Assembly (NCBI GenBank): GCA_009701715.1 | Contig: WLJO01000007.1 | Coordinates: 1 to 64,000, forward strand | DNA: 64,000 bases | Direction of reading: 5' to 3' | Origin: Actinomycetota bacterium | GTDB lineage: Bacteria; Actinomycetota; Acidimicrobiia; Acidimicrobiales; Ilumatobacteraceae | Shown here: in pieces, positions 1 to 10,361 of the stretch | Layout of the letters: each line of letters begins with the position of its first letter | Position numbering within the stretch: position 1 is the stretch's first letter | Position numbers and translations under genes: made by a program | The notes under the pieces: model-generated | Database searches by the model: none | What the model was told of the DNA's origin: nothing | What the model saw: the letters and a program-made list of their open reading frames with translations, nothing else

Positions 1-1806
<1,806 letters not shown>

Positions 1807-1809
<3 letters not shown>

Positions 1810-1877
1810 TCAGCGCTCCTCGCGAACGCTGATCAACACAAGAGTCAGGAACGACCCGGGCCCGGTGCCCGGGTCGT
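1807..1877 (+). terminator. Tandem hairpins ending the groESL operon
   Basis: Two inverted repeats follow the groEL coding sequence. The first is a 9-bp stem, TGATCAGCG (1807-1815) with CGCTGATCA (1827-1835), and it includes the stop codon. The second is an 11-bp stem, ACGACCCGGGC (1851-1861) with GCCCGGGTCGT (1867-1877), a 5-nt loop and a short run ending TTTC. The second looks like a rho-independent terminator with a weak U tract. Confidence 0.75.
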
Positions 1878-1925
1878 TTCGCGTCCGTCCAGCGTTCGCG
1901 TCCTGCTGTCGCTACGGTGTCGTGC

Positions 1926-2471
1926 GTGAAGCGAGGGTTTTGGGCGCACCAGTTTGTCGAGTACCTGCTCGGAGTCGCCGCAATCGCTACGGGGGCGAAC
2001 TCGCCCAAGCCGGCGCTGCCGTGCATCGCCGGTGCGCTCATGGTGCTGAACGGTGCGTCCACCGAGGGCCCGTTGTCCGCGTTCAAGCTCGTGCCACTCC
2101 GCCTGCACCGTTTCGCCGACTTCGGACTCATAGCGCTCATGCTGCTCGGCGCAGCAGCCGGGGGTAGTGCCGTCGATCCACAGGGGCGCGCCGTGCTCCT
2201 CGCACTCGCATTCATCCTCGGCTTCGTTACCTGGCGGACGAGCTTCGAGAAGCGGGTGAAGAAGGAGTCCGTACCGATGACGCGTGAGGAGGTCGGCCGC
2301 CTTGCTGGGCACGTGTCCGGGAATGCGTTCAAAGCGGTTCGCAAGCAGGGCCGCTCGGTGAGCGGAGTCGTCGGCAAGGCAGCGAGCAGCGCCACTGCCG
2401 ATGGCGCCAATGCCGCAGGTCGGATGTCCGCGAGTGCGGTCAACGCGCTGCGCAATCGCCATCGCAAGTAG
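1926..2471 (+). CDS. Small membrane protein of unknown function
   Basis: About 181 residues. The first 100 residues carry three hydrophobic stretches (F-V-E-Y-L-L-G-V-A-A-I, then A-L-P-C-I-A-G-A-L-M-V-L, then F-G-L-I-A-L-M-L-L-G-A-A-A), consistent with three or four membrane segments. The C-terminal part is basic and Ala/Gly/Ser-rich and probably cytoplasmic. I do not recognise the family. The GTG at 1926 is preferred over the in-frame GTG at 1917 because a TACGGT hexamer at 1913-1918 lies 7 nt upstream, the leaderless arrangement seen repeatedly here. It stands alone between the groEL terminator and a GC-rich hairpin. Confidence 0.7.
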   Translation: MKRGFWAHQFVEYLLGVAAIATGANSPKPALPCIAGALMVLNGASTEGPLSAFKLVPLRLHRFADFGLIALMLLGAAAGGSAVDPQGRAVLLALAFILGFVTWRTSFEKRVKKESVPMTREEVGRLAGHVSGNAFKAVRKQGRSVSGVVGKAASSATADGANAAGRMSASAVNALRNRHRK

Positions 2472-2477
2472 TGCGGG

Positions 2478-2504
2478 CCCCGCGCGGGTCGCCGAGCGCG
2501 GGGC
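2478..2504 (+). terminator. GC-rich hairpin after the small membrane protein gene
   Basis: CCCCGCGC (2478-2485) pairs with GCGCGGGG (2496-2503) around a 10-nt loop. There is no U tract, so it could be a transcript-end stabiliser rather than an intrinsic terminator. Confidence 0.4.
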
Positions 2505-2528
2505 GAACCGCGGCCCTAGCCTGAGTTC

Positions 2529-2696
2529 ATGAGTTTTGATCCCCCCGCACCGGACATCGCGAAGCTGCAGCTCGCCTGGGAGAAGTGGGAGCGTGGCGAG
2601 GAGGCTCCGGGTCGTGTGCTTGCGGACCTGAAGATCTCTGGCATGCGGGAACTCTTGGCGACCCTCGCCGAGTCCGGCTGGCAGTCGACGCGCTGA
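2529..2696 (+). CDS. Conserved small protein, 55 residues, unknown function
   Basis: A 55-codon frame: M-S-F-D-P-P-A-P-D-I-A-K-L-Q-L-A-W-E-K-W-E then R-G-E-E-A-P-G-R-V-L-A-D-L-K and a helical tail ending W-Q-S-T-R. It is compact, soluble and mostly helical, with no signal peptide or membrane segment. A TAGCCT hexamer at 2517-2522 sits 6 nt before the ATG, suggesting a leaderless transcript. It ends 15 nt before the Nudix gene, so the two may be co-transcribed. I know no function for it; the coding assignment rests on codon-like composition and the promoter position. Confidence 0.65.
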   Translation: MSFDPPAPDIAKLQLAWEKWERGEEAPGRVLADLKISGMRELLATLAESGWQSTR

Positions 2697-2711
2697 GCGT
2701 CGGCCACGGTC

Positions 2712-3410
2712 ATGGAGCGCACGTGGCGTCGCGGCGGTGACCAGATCATTCCGCGGCCGGAGCAATGGCGGCTCGGGGAGCCCCCGCACTGGGAGGGCCG
2801 TCACGATGGTCTGAGCCCGGTCGCGCTTCAACCGCTGCTGGACACGGTCCGCACCCGAGGTGGGGGTTCGTTGATCGACCCGGTGCCCACCGATGCGCGG
2901 GCCTCTGCGGTACTTGTGGCGCTCTGGGAGGACGACCGCGGCACCGAGGTGCTGCTCACCAAGCGTTCGTGGGAGATGCGAAACCACAAGGGCGAGATCA
3001 GCTTTCCCGGCGGTCGCCTCGACCCGGGTGAGACCCCCGTGGAGGCAGCCGTGCGCGAGGCGCACGAGGAGGTTGGTCTCGATCCCTCGCTCGTCGAGGT
3101 GATCGGCGAACTGGACCACATCTCCACGGTGGTGTCCAAGAGTTTCATCGTGCCGATCGTTGCCCGGCTGGAGCGCCGACCCGATGTTGCGCCGATGACC
3201 GGTGAGGTGCAGCGTGTTCTGCACCTGCCGCTGAGCGAGCTCTACCGGCCCGACACCTACCGGCAGGAGATCTGGTGGCGGCCGCCCGTGGAGTGGCCCA
3301 TTCACTTCTTCGAGCTCGACGACGAGACCATCTGGGGTGCCACCGGCCGGATGCTGGTGCAGCTGATGTCCCTCGCCGTCGGTGTCGACGCCCGCACCAC
3401 CGGCTACTGA
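2712..3410 (+). CDS. Nudix hydrolase, CoA pyrophosphatase-like
   Basis: A 232-residue cytoplasmic Nudix hydrolase. The full Nudix box is present: G101, E107, R115-E116, E119-E120 and G122, in the order G-x5-E-x7-R-E-x2-E-E-x-G. Just upstream, L-L-T-K-R-S-x-x-M-R-x-H-x-G-E-I-S-F-P-G-G resembles the signature of the CoA-pyrophosphatase subgroup (NudL/PCD1 type), which hydrolyses CoA to 4'-phosphopantetheine and 3',5'-ADP. The N-terminal 60 residues are not typical of the smallest members. Substrate specificity is inferred from that motif only. It follows the 55-residue gene and precedes an alpha/beta hydrolase on the same strand. Confidence 0.88.
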   Translation: MERTWRRGGDQIIPRPEQWRLGEPPHWEGRHDGLSPVALQPLLDTVRTRGGGSLIDPVPTDARASAVLVALWEDDRGTEVLLTKRSWEMRNHKGEISFPGGRLDPGETPVEAAVREAHEEVGLDPSLVEVIGELDHISTVVSKSFIVPIVARLERRPDVAPMTGEVQRVLHLPLSELYRPDTYRQEIWWRPPVEWPIHFFELDDETIWGATGRMLVQLMSLAVGVDARTTGY

Positions 3411-3441
3411 CGCGGGCCGCTCCGGTCGGTACGTTCTCTAC

Positions 3442-4401
3442 ATGACCGATCCGCGGGACATCGACCCGAGCCGCTTCGAGACTCACCACGCAACCGTTCG
3501 TGGTGTGCGCATTGCCTTTGTCCGGGAGGGAGTCGGCGGCGTGCCGCTGCTCTGCGTGCACGGTTGGCCGGAGACCAAGCGGGTGTTCTGGAAGGTCATC
3601 GAACCGCTCGCCGCTGCAGGGTTCGAGGTGATCGTCCCGGACCTTCGCGGGTTCGGTGAGAGCGGGGTGAGCCCCGACGGTCTGCACGACGTGTACGCCC
3701 ACAGCGCAGACCTCTACGCGCTCGTTCACGATGTACTGGGCCACGACCGTGTGGTGCTCGTTGGTGGTGATCTCGGTGGTCCCGTCGTCCAGGATCTCGC
3801 GCTGCGTCACCCGGACTGGGTGGACCGCATGGTGCTGTTCAACTCACCATTGCCGTATCTCAAGGACCGGATGGCGACCCTGCGCAACAGCCGTCCGGCT
3901 CGGGAGGCGAGTGACTACTTCATGCGGCAGGGGACCGATCCCGATGGTCTCGCGGCAGATCTCTCCACGCCCGAGCAGCGGCGCAGGTACATCGCCACCT
4001 TCTACACCTCCCGGTTCTGGGCACATCCCGGTGCATTTCTCGATCAGTCGCAGCCGCCCGGTCACCTCGGCGGCTCGGCGGAGGTGGACTTTCACACCGA
4101 GCCGTTCGCCGATGGGGCGAAGCTGCGCGCCAGTTTCGGCGGCTACGAGTCGAGCTTCCATGCTGCCCGACGCAGTGGGACGTCGATGATTGGCCACAAC
4201 CCGCACACCCAAACGCTGATCCTCTACGGAAGCAGCGACCACGTGATCTACCCGGACTTCGACCGAATGGCCGCCGCAACCTTCGACAACCACGTCGGTC
4301 CGTTCCTGCTACGCGACTGCGGGCATTTTGTGCCCTGGGAGGCCCCCCATGCGCTGGTGTCGGGCACGGGGATGTTCTGCTCGGACCTGCTGGCCCGCTG
4401 A
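3442..4401 (+). CDS. Alpha/beta hydrolase, epoxide hydrolase/dehalogenase-like
   Basis: A 319-residue alpha/beta-hydrolase fold protein. The oxyanion-hole motif H-G-W-P is at residues 40-43 and the nucleophile elbow V-G-G-D-L-G-G is at 107-113, so the nucleophile is Asp110, as in epoxide hydrolases and haloalkane dehalogenases rather than esterases. A D-H pair in S-S-D-H-V-I and the late C-G-H-F-V-P-W-E motif supply the acid and base. A longer frame begins at 3382, but it would overlap the Nudix gene. The ATG at 3442 has a TACGTT hexamer at 3430-3435, 6 nt upstream, so I prefer it. The physiological substrate is unknown. Confidence 0.85.
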   Translation: MTDPRDIDPSRFETHHATVRGVRIAFVREGVGGVPLLCVHGWPETKRVFWKVIEPLAAAGFEVIVPDLRGFGESGVSPDGLHDVYAHSADLYALVHDVLGHDRVVLVGGDLGGPVVQDLALRHPDWVDRMVLFNSPLPYLKDRMATLRNSRPAREASDYFMRQGTDPDGLAADLSTPEQRRRYIATFYTSRFWAHPGAFLDQSQPPGHLGGSAEVDFHTEPFADGAKLRASFGGYESSFHAARRSGTSMIGHNPHTQTLILYGSSDHVIYPDFDRMAAATFDNHVGPFLLRDCGHFVPWEAPHALVSGTGMFCSDLLAR

Positions 4402-4418
4402 CGGCTTGACGACGGTCG

Positions 4419-4757
4419 CTAGTTCCAGTTGCGGTCTGCGGCCTCGGCGGTCTTCTTCCGGTTGGTTCTCGCTGCAGACCTGAACACGACGCTGAAAACC
4501 ACAATGAGCCCGATGATAAGTACCACCCAGACCGTGTATTGGAGTACCCCTCCCCGGTCCCCGGCCTGCTGCGGCTTGACGCCACAGTTGGGGCGCACCA
4601 CGCCGGGCTGTGCGCAGGTGAGATCGCCTTCGTCCACAACCGAGTCCGCAGGCGCACCGCCCAGCGCAGGCTGCGAGGTGTCCGTCTGGGCGAACGCCGG
4701 GGCCGTGGGTACGGCGACGCAGAGGGTGATCAGGAGCACGAGCAGGGACCGACGCAC
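4419..4757 (-). CDS. Small exported protein with C-terminal membrane anchor
   Basis: About 112 residues. It begins with a classical signal peptide (R-R-S then L-L-V-L-L-I-T-L-C-V-A-V-P ending A-F-A), continues with a short extracellular region containing two Cys (D-L-T-C and P-N-C-G), and ends with one membrane helix (Y-T-V-W-V-V-L-I-I-G-L-I-V-V-F) and a basic cytoplasmic tail. The GTG at 4757 is preferred to the ATG at 4766 because TACGAT (4765-4770 on this strand) is 7 nt upstream. It is divergent from guaA, whose own TAGGGT hexamer lies at 4800-4805. Function unknown; the paired Cys may form a disulfide. Confidence 0.7.
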   Translation of the reverse strand: MRRSLLVLLITLCVAVPTAPAFAQTDTSQPALGGAPADSVVDEGDLTCAQPGVVRPNCGVKPQQAGDRGGVLQYTVWVVLIIGLIVVFSVVFRSAARTNRKKTAEAADRNWN

Positions 4758-4811
4758 GTCCTTCATCGTACGGGCAGGACCGGAGCGTGAAGCGCCGGGT
4801 AGGGTCGGGAT

Positions 4812-6365
4812 GTGACCGTCCAGCCCGAGATCACTCCGTTCGACACCGTCCTGGTCGTCGACTTCGGTGCGCAGTACGCACAGCTCATCGCACGCCGGGT
4901 GCGTGAGGCAAACGTGTACTCCGAGATCGTTCCGTACTCCATTTCTCCGGCAGAACTCAAAGCGCGGAACCCGAAGGGGATCATCTTCTCTGGCGGCCCC
5001 AAGAGCGTGCATGTCGAGGGCGCACCGGTGATCGACCCGGGTGTCTACGAACTCGGCATCCCCATCCTCGGCATCTGCTACGGCGCCCAACTCATCGCCC
5101 AGCAGCTTGGTGGCGAGGTTGCCCGCACCGGCCGTGGTGAGTACGGCGGCACGGAGCTGACCGTTGCTGACGAGAGCGGCACGCTCGGCGTCCGTAGTCA
5201 GCGCGTGTGGATGAGTCACTTCGACTCAATCGTGCAGGCCCCCGACGGCTTCCGCGTGGTTGCCAGCACGCCCGAGGCGAGGGTTGCTGTCCTCGAGAAC
5301 GACACCCGCAAGGTGTACGGCGTTCAGTACCACCCGGAGGTGGTGCACACCTCGTCGGGGCAGGCGCTCCTCCAGCGGTTCCTCACCGAGGTGTGTGAGT
5401 GCCGACAGTCCTGGACGATGTGGTCGATCATCGACACCGAGATCGACAAGGTCCGCAAACAGGTGGGCAATGAGCGGGTCATCTGTGGGCTCTCCGGGGG
5501 TGTGGACTCCGCGGTTGCCGCTGCGCTCGTGCACCGTGCCATCGGGAGCCAACTCACGTGTGTCTATGTGGACACGGGGCTCATGCGCAAGAACGAATCC
5601 GAGCAAGTGGTCGAGACGTTCAAACGCAACCTCGGCATCGAGCTCATCCATGTGAGCGCGGGCGATCGCTTCTTCGCCGCACTGGCGGGTGTGACGGAGC
5701 CCGAGACGAAGCGCAAGATCATCGGCGAGCTGTTCATTCGGATCTTCGAGGACTACACGGGCGGCGTGACCGATGCTGGGTTCCTCGTGCAGGGAACGCT
5801 CTATCCCGACATCATCGAGAGCGGTGGAACGGACGGCACGGCCTCGGTGATCAAGAGTCACCACAACGTGGGCGGCCTTCCCGACGACATGACACTCGAA
5901 CTCGTCGAGCCGCTGCGGGACCTCTTCAAGGACGAGGTTCGTAAGGTTGGTCACGAACTCGGACTGCCCGACGAGATCGTGTGGCGTCAGCCGTTCCCGG
6001 GGCCCGGACTCGGTGTGCGCATTATCGGTGAGGTCACGCCCGACAAGGTGGCGATCCTCCAGGAGGCAGACGCGATCGTTCGCGAGGAGATCGCGAACGC
6101 CGGTCTGGAGCGCGAGATCTGGCAGGCATTCGCAGTGCTGCCCGATATCCGTTCGGTCGGCGTGATGGGCGACCAGCGCACCTATGCGTACCCGATCATC
6201 ATCCGGGCGGTGACGAGTGACGACGCGATGACCGCTGACTGGGCTCGGTTGCCCCACGATCTTCTCGATCGGATGTCGAGCAGGATCGTGAACGAGGTGC
6301 GCGGCGTGAACCGCGTCGCCTACGACGTCACTTCCAAGCCGCCCGGCACCATTGAGTGGGAGTGA
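4812..6365 (+). CDS. guaA: GMP synthase (glutamine-hydrolysing)
   Basis: A 517-residue enzyme converting XMP to GMP with ATP and glutamine, the last step of guanine nucleotide synthesis. The N-terminal class I amidotransferase has the catalytic Cys89 in G-I-C-Y-G-A-Q and the H-x-E pair in Y-H-P-E-V. The PP-loop of the synthetase domain is L-S-G-G-V-D-S near residue 230, and the dimerisation domain ends in the family-typical P-P-G-T-I-E-W-E. The start is GTG; TAGGGT at 4800-4805 lies 6 nt upstream, implying a leaderless transcript. It is convergent with the copper ATPase gene. Confidence 0.98.
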   Translation: MTVQPEITPFDTVLVVDFGAQYAQLIARRVREANVYSEIVPYSISPAELKARNPKGIIFSGGPKSVHVEGAPVIDPGVYELGIPILGICYGAQLIAQQLGGEVARTGRGEYGGTELTVADESGTLGVRSQRVWMSHFDSIVQAPDGFRVVASTPEARVAVLENDTRKVYGVQYHPEVVHTSSGQALLQRFLTEVCECRQSWTMWSIIDTEIDKVRKQVGNERVICGLSGGVDSAVAAALVHRAIGSQLTCVYVDTGLMRKNESEQVVETFKRNLGIELIHVSAGDRFFAALAGVTEPETKRKIIGELFIRIFEDYTGGVTDAGFLVQGTLYPDIIESGGTDGTASVIKSHHNVGGLPDDMTLELVEPLRDLFKDEVRKVGHELGLPDEIVWRQPFPGPGLGVRIIGEVTPDKVAILQEADAIVREEIANAGLEREIWQAFAVLPDIRSVGVMGDQRTYAYPIIIRAVTSDDAMTADWARLPHDLLDRMSSRIVNEVRGVNRVAYDVTSKPPGTIEWE

Positions 6366-6413
6366 CGCTCGCTCGGTGATCCGGGCTGATGCAACCGCCA
6401 CGGCTCGCCGAGG

Positions 6414-8714
6414 TTAGGGGAGGGGGCTGAAGCGGCGCAGGCGCAGGCTGTTCGACACCACGAACACACTCGAGCCGGCCATTGCGAACCCGGCAATCAC
6501 CGGATTCAACAGGCCCGCCGCAGCCAGTGGGAGCGCTGCAACGTTGTAGGCGAATGCCCAGAACAGGTTGCCCTTGATGATGGAGAGCGTTCGTCGGGAC
6601 AGCCGTACAGCGGTCGCGGCCGCCCGGAGGTCACCGCTGACGAGCGTGAGGTCTGATGCCTCGATCGCAACATCGGTCCCTGTCCCCATCGCGATACCGA
6701 GGTCCGCCTGCGCGAGCGCAGCAGCGTCGTTCACGCCGTCACCGATCATCGCCACGACGCGGCCGGCGTCCTGCAGGCGACGGACGACAGCAACCTTCTC
6801 GTCCGGCATCACCTGAGCGATCACCTCGTCAATATCTACCTCGGCCGCAACCGTTCGGGCGGTTGCCTCGTTGTCGCCGGTGAGCAGCACGGGGGACAGT
6901 CCGAGGGCACGTAGCGAAGCGATCGCTTCCTTGCTCGTCGCTTTGATGGTGTCGCTCACCACGAGCAGGCCCTGAACACGCTGATCCCAACCTGCAGCGA
7001 CCACAGTGTGGCCAAGTGACTCAGACGACGTTGTCTGCGAACGGGTCGAGTCATCGATGTGCCAGCCGAGTTCATCGAACCAGCGCAGGCGTCCAACAGC
7101 GACGGCGGTGCCCTCGATGTCCGCCCGGACTCCGAGACCAGGAACGTTCACGAATGAAGTTGGAGTCGGAATGGCACCGAATCGTTGCCGAGCCGCTTCG
7201 CTGATCGCCCGTGCGATCGGGTGTTCCGAGCCCGACTCGGCTGCGCCAGCGCGTCGAAGTGCTTCGTTCTCATCCGCGGCGATCACCGAGCGCAGGCTCA
7301 TGTGACCGGTGGTCACCGTGCCGGTTTTGTCGAGCACCACGGTGTCGACGGCGCGTGTGCTCTCGAGCACCTGTGGCCCCTTGATGAGGATTCCCAACTG
7401 TGCGCCACGGCCGGTGCCGACGAGCAGTGCCGTTGGCGTTGCAAGTCCGAGCGCGCAGGGGCAGGCGATGATGAGTACCGCAACTGCTGCGGTGAACGCA
7501 TTCGTTGCGCTGCCGTCCTTGATCCACCAGAACGCGAGCGTTGCGAGCGACAGGAGGATCACCACGGGCACGAACACCCCGGCAACCCGATCGGCTAACC
7601 GTTGCACCGGTGCCTTGCCGGACTGGGCGGCCTCGACGAGCCGTGCCATCTGGGCAAGCGCGGTGTCGCCGCCCACCCGCGTGGCGCGCACGGTGAGCAG
7701 ACCACTCGTGTTGACCGTGGCGCCGATGACAGATGACCGGGGCCCGACATCGACCGGCACGCTCTCACCCGTCACGAGCGATTGGTCGACAGCAGAGGTG
7801 CCTGATTCGACGATGCCGTCGGTCGCAATCTTCTCGCCCGGTCGCACGACGAACCGCTGGCCGACCACGAGAGCGTCGATCGGTGTCCGCACTTCCTCGC
7901 CGTTCGGCCTCAGCAGCGAAACCTCCTTCGCCCCGAGTTCGACGAGCGCGCGGAGCGCAGATCCTGCCCGGGACTTTGCTCGGGCCTCGAGATATCGACC
8001 GGCGAGGATGAACACGACGACCGCTGAAGCGACCTCGAGGTAGATGTGATCGGTGCCCGCCGATCGGTCCACCGAGATCGAGAAATCCATCTGCATATTG
8101 CTCATGCCTGCATGTCCGAAGAGCATCGCCCAGAGCGACCAGATGAATGCAGCGAGCACCCCGACACTGATGAGCGTGTCCATGGTGGCGGCGCGGTGCC
8201 GCAGGTTGGTGAACGCAGCGAGGTGGAACGGCCAGGCCCCCCACGTGGTCACGGGAGTGGCGAGTCCGAGGCAGACCCACTGCCAGTAGGGGAACTGCAA
8301 CGGGGGCACCATGGAGAGCGCGAGCACCGGCAGGCCCAGAACGGCAGACACCACGAGGCGACGGCGCAGCACAGACGCGCGAGCGAGGGCACCATCGGCC
8401 CGGTCCGCGTCCCCGGCGACGGGGGTCGTTGCGGGAAGTGACGCGCCGTAGCCCGTTGCCTCGACTGCGGCGATCAGTTCGTCCGGCCCGACCTGAGTCG
8501 GGTCGAAGGTGACGGCGGCTTTCTCCGTCGCGTAGTTGACCGTGGCGGTGACACCCTCGATCTTGTTGAGCCGCTTCTCGATGCGGAGCGCGCACGCCGC
8601 ACAGGTCATTCCGGTGACGACGAGGCTCACCCGGGCGTCGTGGAGGGGTGAGCCGGCCGGGTCTGCCGGGTTGGCCACGGGTTCGAGCGTGTTAAGAGAG
8701 TCCGACGGCTTCAT
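6414..8714 (-). CDS. copA: Copper-exporting P1B-type ATPase
   Basis: A roughly 766-residue heavy-metal P-type ATPase that exports Cu(I) across the membrane. In order: one N-terminal HMA domain with G-M-T-C-A-A-C; membrane helices; the actuator motif T-G-E-S; the metal-site C-P-C in I-A-C-P-C-A-L-G; the phosphorylation motif D-K-T-G-T; the S-E-H-P motif; M-I-G-D-G-V-N-D; and the last helices with Y-N and M-A-G-S-S-V-F-V-V-x-N. The C-P-C, Y-N and M-x-x-S-S set points to P1B-1 (copper) specificity. The ATG at 8714 overlaps the end of copZ by 23 nt, showing translational coupling; an ATG at 8738 is an alternative. Confidence 0.95.
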   Translation of the reverse strand: MKPSDSLNTLEPVANPADPAGSPLHDARVSLVVTGMTCAACALRIEKRLNKIEGVTATVNYATEKAAVTFDPTQVGPDELIAAVEATGYGASLPATTPVAGDADRADGALARASVLRRRLVVSAVLGLPVLALSMVPPLQFPYWQWVCLGLATPVTTWGAWPFHLAAFTNLRHRAATMDTLISVGVLAAFIWSLWAMLFGHAGMSNMQMDFSISVDRSAGTDHIYLEVASAVVVFILAGRYLEARAKSRAGSALRALVELGAKEVSLLRPNGEEVRTPIDALVVGQRFVVRPGEKIATDGIVESGTSAVDQSLVTGESVPVDVGPRSSVIGATVNTSGLLTVRATRVGGDTALAQMARLVEAAQSGKAPVQRLADRVAGVFVPVVILLSLATLAFWWIKDGSATNAFTAAVAVLIIACPCALGLATPTALLVGTGRGAQLGILIKGPQVLESTRAVDTVVLDKTGTVTTGHMSLRSVIAADENEALRRAGAAESGSEHPIARAISEAARQRFGAIPTPTSFVNVPGLGVRADIEGTAVAVGRLRWFDELGWHIDDSTRSQTTSSESLGHTVVAAGWDQRVQGLLVVSDTIKATSKEAIASLRALGLSPVLLTGDNEATARTVAAEVDIDEVIAQVMPDEKVAVVRRLQDAGRVVAMIGDGVNDAAALAQADLGIAMGTGTDVAIEASDLTLVSGDLRAAATAVRLSRRTLSIIKGNLFWAFAYNVAALPLAAAGLLNPVIAGFAMAGSSVFVVSNSLRLRRFSPLP

Positions 8715-8901
8715 ACCCGGCCTCGTCGACTGCGGCAATGAGGTCGTTCGGGTTGATCTGGGAGCCGTGCACCACGACCGTCTTCGTCTCGAGGTCCACC
8801 TCGACGGTCTCCACGCCGGGAACGCCCGAGAGCTCGGTGCTGACGGCGTTCACGCAGTGGCCGCAGGTCATCCCCGGAACCAGAAATCGGACTTCGCTCA
8901 T
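8692..8901 (-). CDS. copZ: Copper chaperone CopZ-like (HMA domain)
   Basis: A 69-residue single heavy-metal-associated domain. The Cu(I)-binding motif G-M-T-C-G-H-C is at residues 10-16, followed by the usual ferredoxin-like pattern V-N-A-V-S-T-E-L and D-L-E-T-K-T-V-V-V. It is expected to deliver Cu(I) to the ATPase encoded immediately downstream, with which it overlaps. The ATG at 8901 is chosen over an adjacent GTG because TAGGGT on this strand (8908-8913) lies 6 nt upstream. No CsoR-type repressor gene is visible nearby. Confidence 0.9.
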   Translation of the reverse strand: MSEVRFLVPGMTCGHCVNAVSTELSGVPGVETVEVDLETKTVVVHGSQINPNDLIAAVDEAGYEAVGLS

Positions 8902-8907
8902 CACTTC

Positions 8908-8943
8908 ACCCTAGGGCGGGAATAGTCCCCGGATAAGGGGCGT
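8908..8943 (-). promoter_or_regulatory. copZ-copA promoter with a possible operator
   Basis: On the minus strand TAGGGT (8908-8913) fits a -10 hexamer for a leaderless copZ. Just upstream, CCCC (8927-8930) and GGGG (8937-8940) form a small pseudo-palindrome around GGATAA. GC-rich dyads of this kind are bound by copper-responsive CsoR repressors, but the match is too short to name the regulator. Confidence 0.35.
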
Positions 8944-9048
8944 TAGACACTGCACCCCCCTGAATCATCCGGTCGGCCCCCAAGTCCCCCCTCTGGCGGG
9001 CCGGCCGGAGATCCGGTGCTCCATGGTGTCCGTGGGCTGAGGGCCGGC

Positions 9049-10296
9049 TCAGTTGCCGTTGGTGGACCAGTGCCATGCCTCACGGTGGGTGACGTCATTG
9101 TGGAGCCCTACTCGGGGTGCGTGTTCGACCATCCAGGCGAAGCATGGGTCCGAGTAGCGGCTGATAAGCCGCCCATTGCAGCGGACGTCGATCGCTAGGC
9201 CTTTCTCGTGCATTGAGCGACCCGGTCGGGCGGCCGGAGGGCTGCACTCCGACGGTGGGCGTAGCCAGATGTCGTAATCGGTGGGTCCGCAATTCCCGCG
9301 CCGGAGGTTGATCTGGGCCTGGGCTGATCGGTAGCCGCCACCGGTGAGGTTGATGCCGTCGGCTGCCGCCAGGGCCACGAGCCGGGCGAAGGCGTCACCG
9401 ATGCTCCGGTCCATGAGCACACCGTTCACCCGCACCAGCCCGTTCTGTGAGGTGGGAATCACCGGAACCTTGATCTTGCCCTTCTTGTCGACGGTTGCTC
9501 CCTTGATGCCCGCCGCACGCGCACGCGCGACGATCGCGCGCTCGCGAGCGGCAACTTGCTTGCTGAGGGTGGCGTCGAGATCGGCGAGGCCCTCGGCCTC
9601 GGAGAGTGCCTCGTCGAAGCGATCCTCGATCGACCGACCAAGCTGCTCCTGCTGGGCAAGTGCCGAATCGAGATCGGTAAGTTTCTGCTCAACACCCTCG
9701 CGCCGCTTCGTTGCTGCCCGAGCAGCCCGGTCCGCCTTGGCCCTTGCGCGCTGAAGCTGGTTCTGGGCTGCCTCGAGATCGTTGAGGGCGCTCTGGAGGT
9801 CACCCACTGCGAGGTTGTAATAGAGATCCTGAGAGGGTGCGTCGGTCGCGCCGCCGCCGAGCAAGCTCGAGAACAGTTCGGACTCGCCGCCCGAGGTGAA
9901 GGCCATGATGGCGGCCTTTTTCGCCGCCGCGCTCAGGGTGCTCATGCGCGCCATCACGGCGTCAACTTCTGCCTGGGCATCGGCGACGTTCCGATTGGCC
10001 TGCTGCTCGGCTGCCCGCGCGGTCGCGAGCTCGGACTCCCGTGTCCGCGTGTTTGCCCGCAGATCGTCGATTGCCCGGTCGACGTCGTCGGCGTCGGCCC
10101 GTAACGCGTCAAGCCTGGCGGCAGCGGCTGCCCGCTCCCGACGAACCTTGTCCCGCTTCGACCGGGGATCCTTGGGATCGGGCCGTGCAGTGACCCCGCG
10201 GCCAGCAGCAGACCCCGTACCGGTAGCGGAAGGAACGGCGGTGCCGATGGCCGTCAGCAGTACTGCGGCGAGGAGGAGGGGGAGGGCGCGCTTCAT
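9049..10296 (-). CDS. Secreted coiled-coil protein with M15 (VanY/DdcY-type) peptidase domain
   Basis: 415 residues: a signal peptide (A-L-P-L-L-L-A-A-V-L-L), a long Ala/Arg/Glu-rich coiled coil from about 40 to 260, and a C-terminal M15 domain. The peptidase shows S-M-H-E-K-G-L-A-I-D (zinc His and Asp) and R-E-A-W-H-W (catalytic Glu and zinc His), so the metal site looks intact. Members cleave D-Ala-D-Ala or related peptidoglycan cross-links. The coiled coil resembles the regulatory arms of RipC/EnvC-type hydrolases, suggesting control by a division complex; that is inference. A TAGAAT hexamer (10324-10329, minus strand) is a plausible -10. It is divergent from the phosphotransferase gene. 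Confidence 0.88.
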   Translation of the reverse strand: MKRALPLLLAAVLLTAIGTAVPSATGTGSAAGRGVTARPDPKDPRSKRDKVRRERAAAAARLDALRADADDVDRAIDDLRANTRTRESELATARAAEQQANRNVADAQAEVDAVMARMSTLSAAAKKAAIMAFTSGGESELFSSLLGGGATDAPSQDLYYNLAVGDLQSALNDLEAAQNQLQRARAKADRAARAATKRREGVEQKLTDLDSALAQQEQLGRSIEDRFDEALSEAEGLADLDATLSKQVAARERAIVARARAAGIKGATVDKKGKIKVPVIPTSQNGLVRVNGVLMDRSIGDAFARLVALAAADGINLTGGGYRSAQAQINLRRGNCGPTDYDIWLRPPSECSPPAARPGRSMHEKGLAIDVRCNGRLISRYSDPCFAWMVEHAPRVGLHNDVTHREAWHWSTNGN

Positions 10297-10323
10297 GTCG
10301 GAATCGCCGCCCGCGTCCCCCGT

Positions 10324-10354
10324 ATTCTAACCGGACGCCGGGGAGGGCTACGGT
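10324..10354. promoter_or_regulatory. Divergent promoter pair between the M15 peptidase and phosphotransferase genes
   Basis: TAGAAT on the minus strand (10324-10329) is a good -10 for the peptidase gene with a leader of roughly 20-25 nt. TACGGT on the plus strand (10349-10354) lies 7 nt before the GTG of the phosphotransferase and would give a leaderless mRNA. Confidence 0.5.
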
Positions 10355-10361
10355 TCACCCC

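Noticed and set aside
1845-3305. A 486-codon minus-strand frame opposite the membrane protein and Nudix genes
   Set aside because: Its product is rich in Arg, His and Pro with no domain pattern, typical of the complement of high-GC coding sequence.
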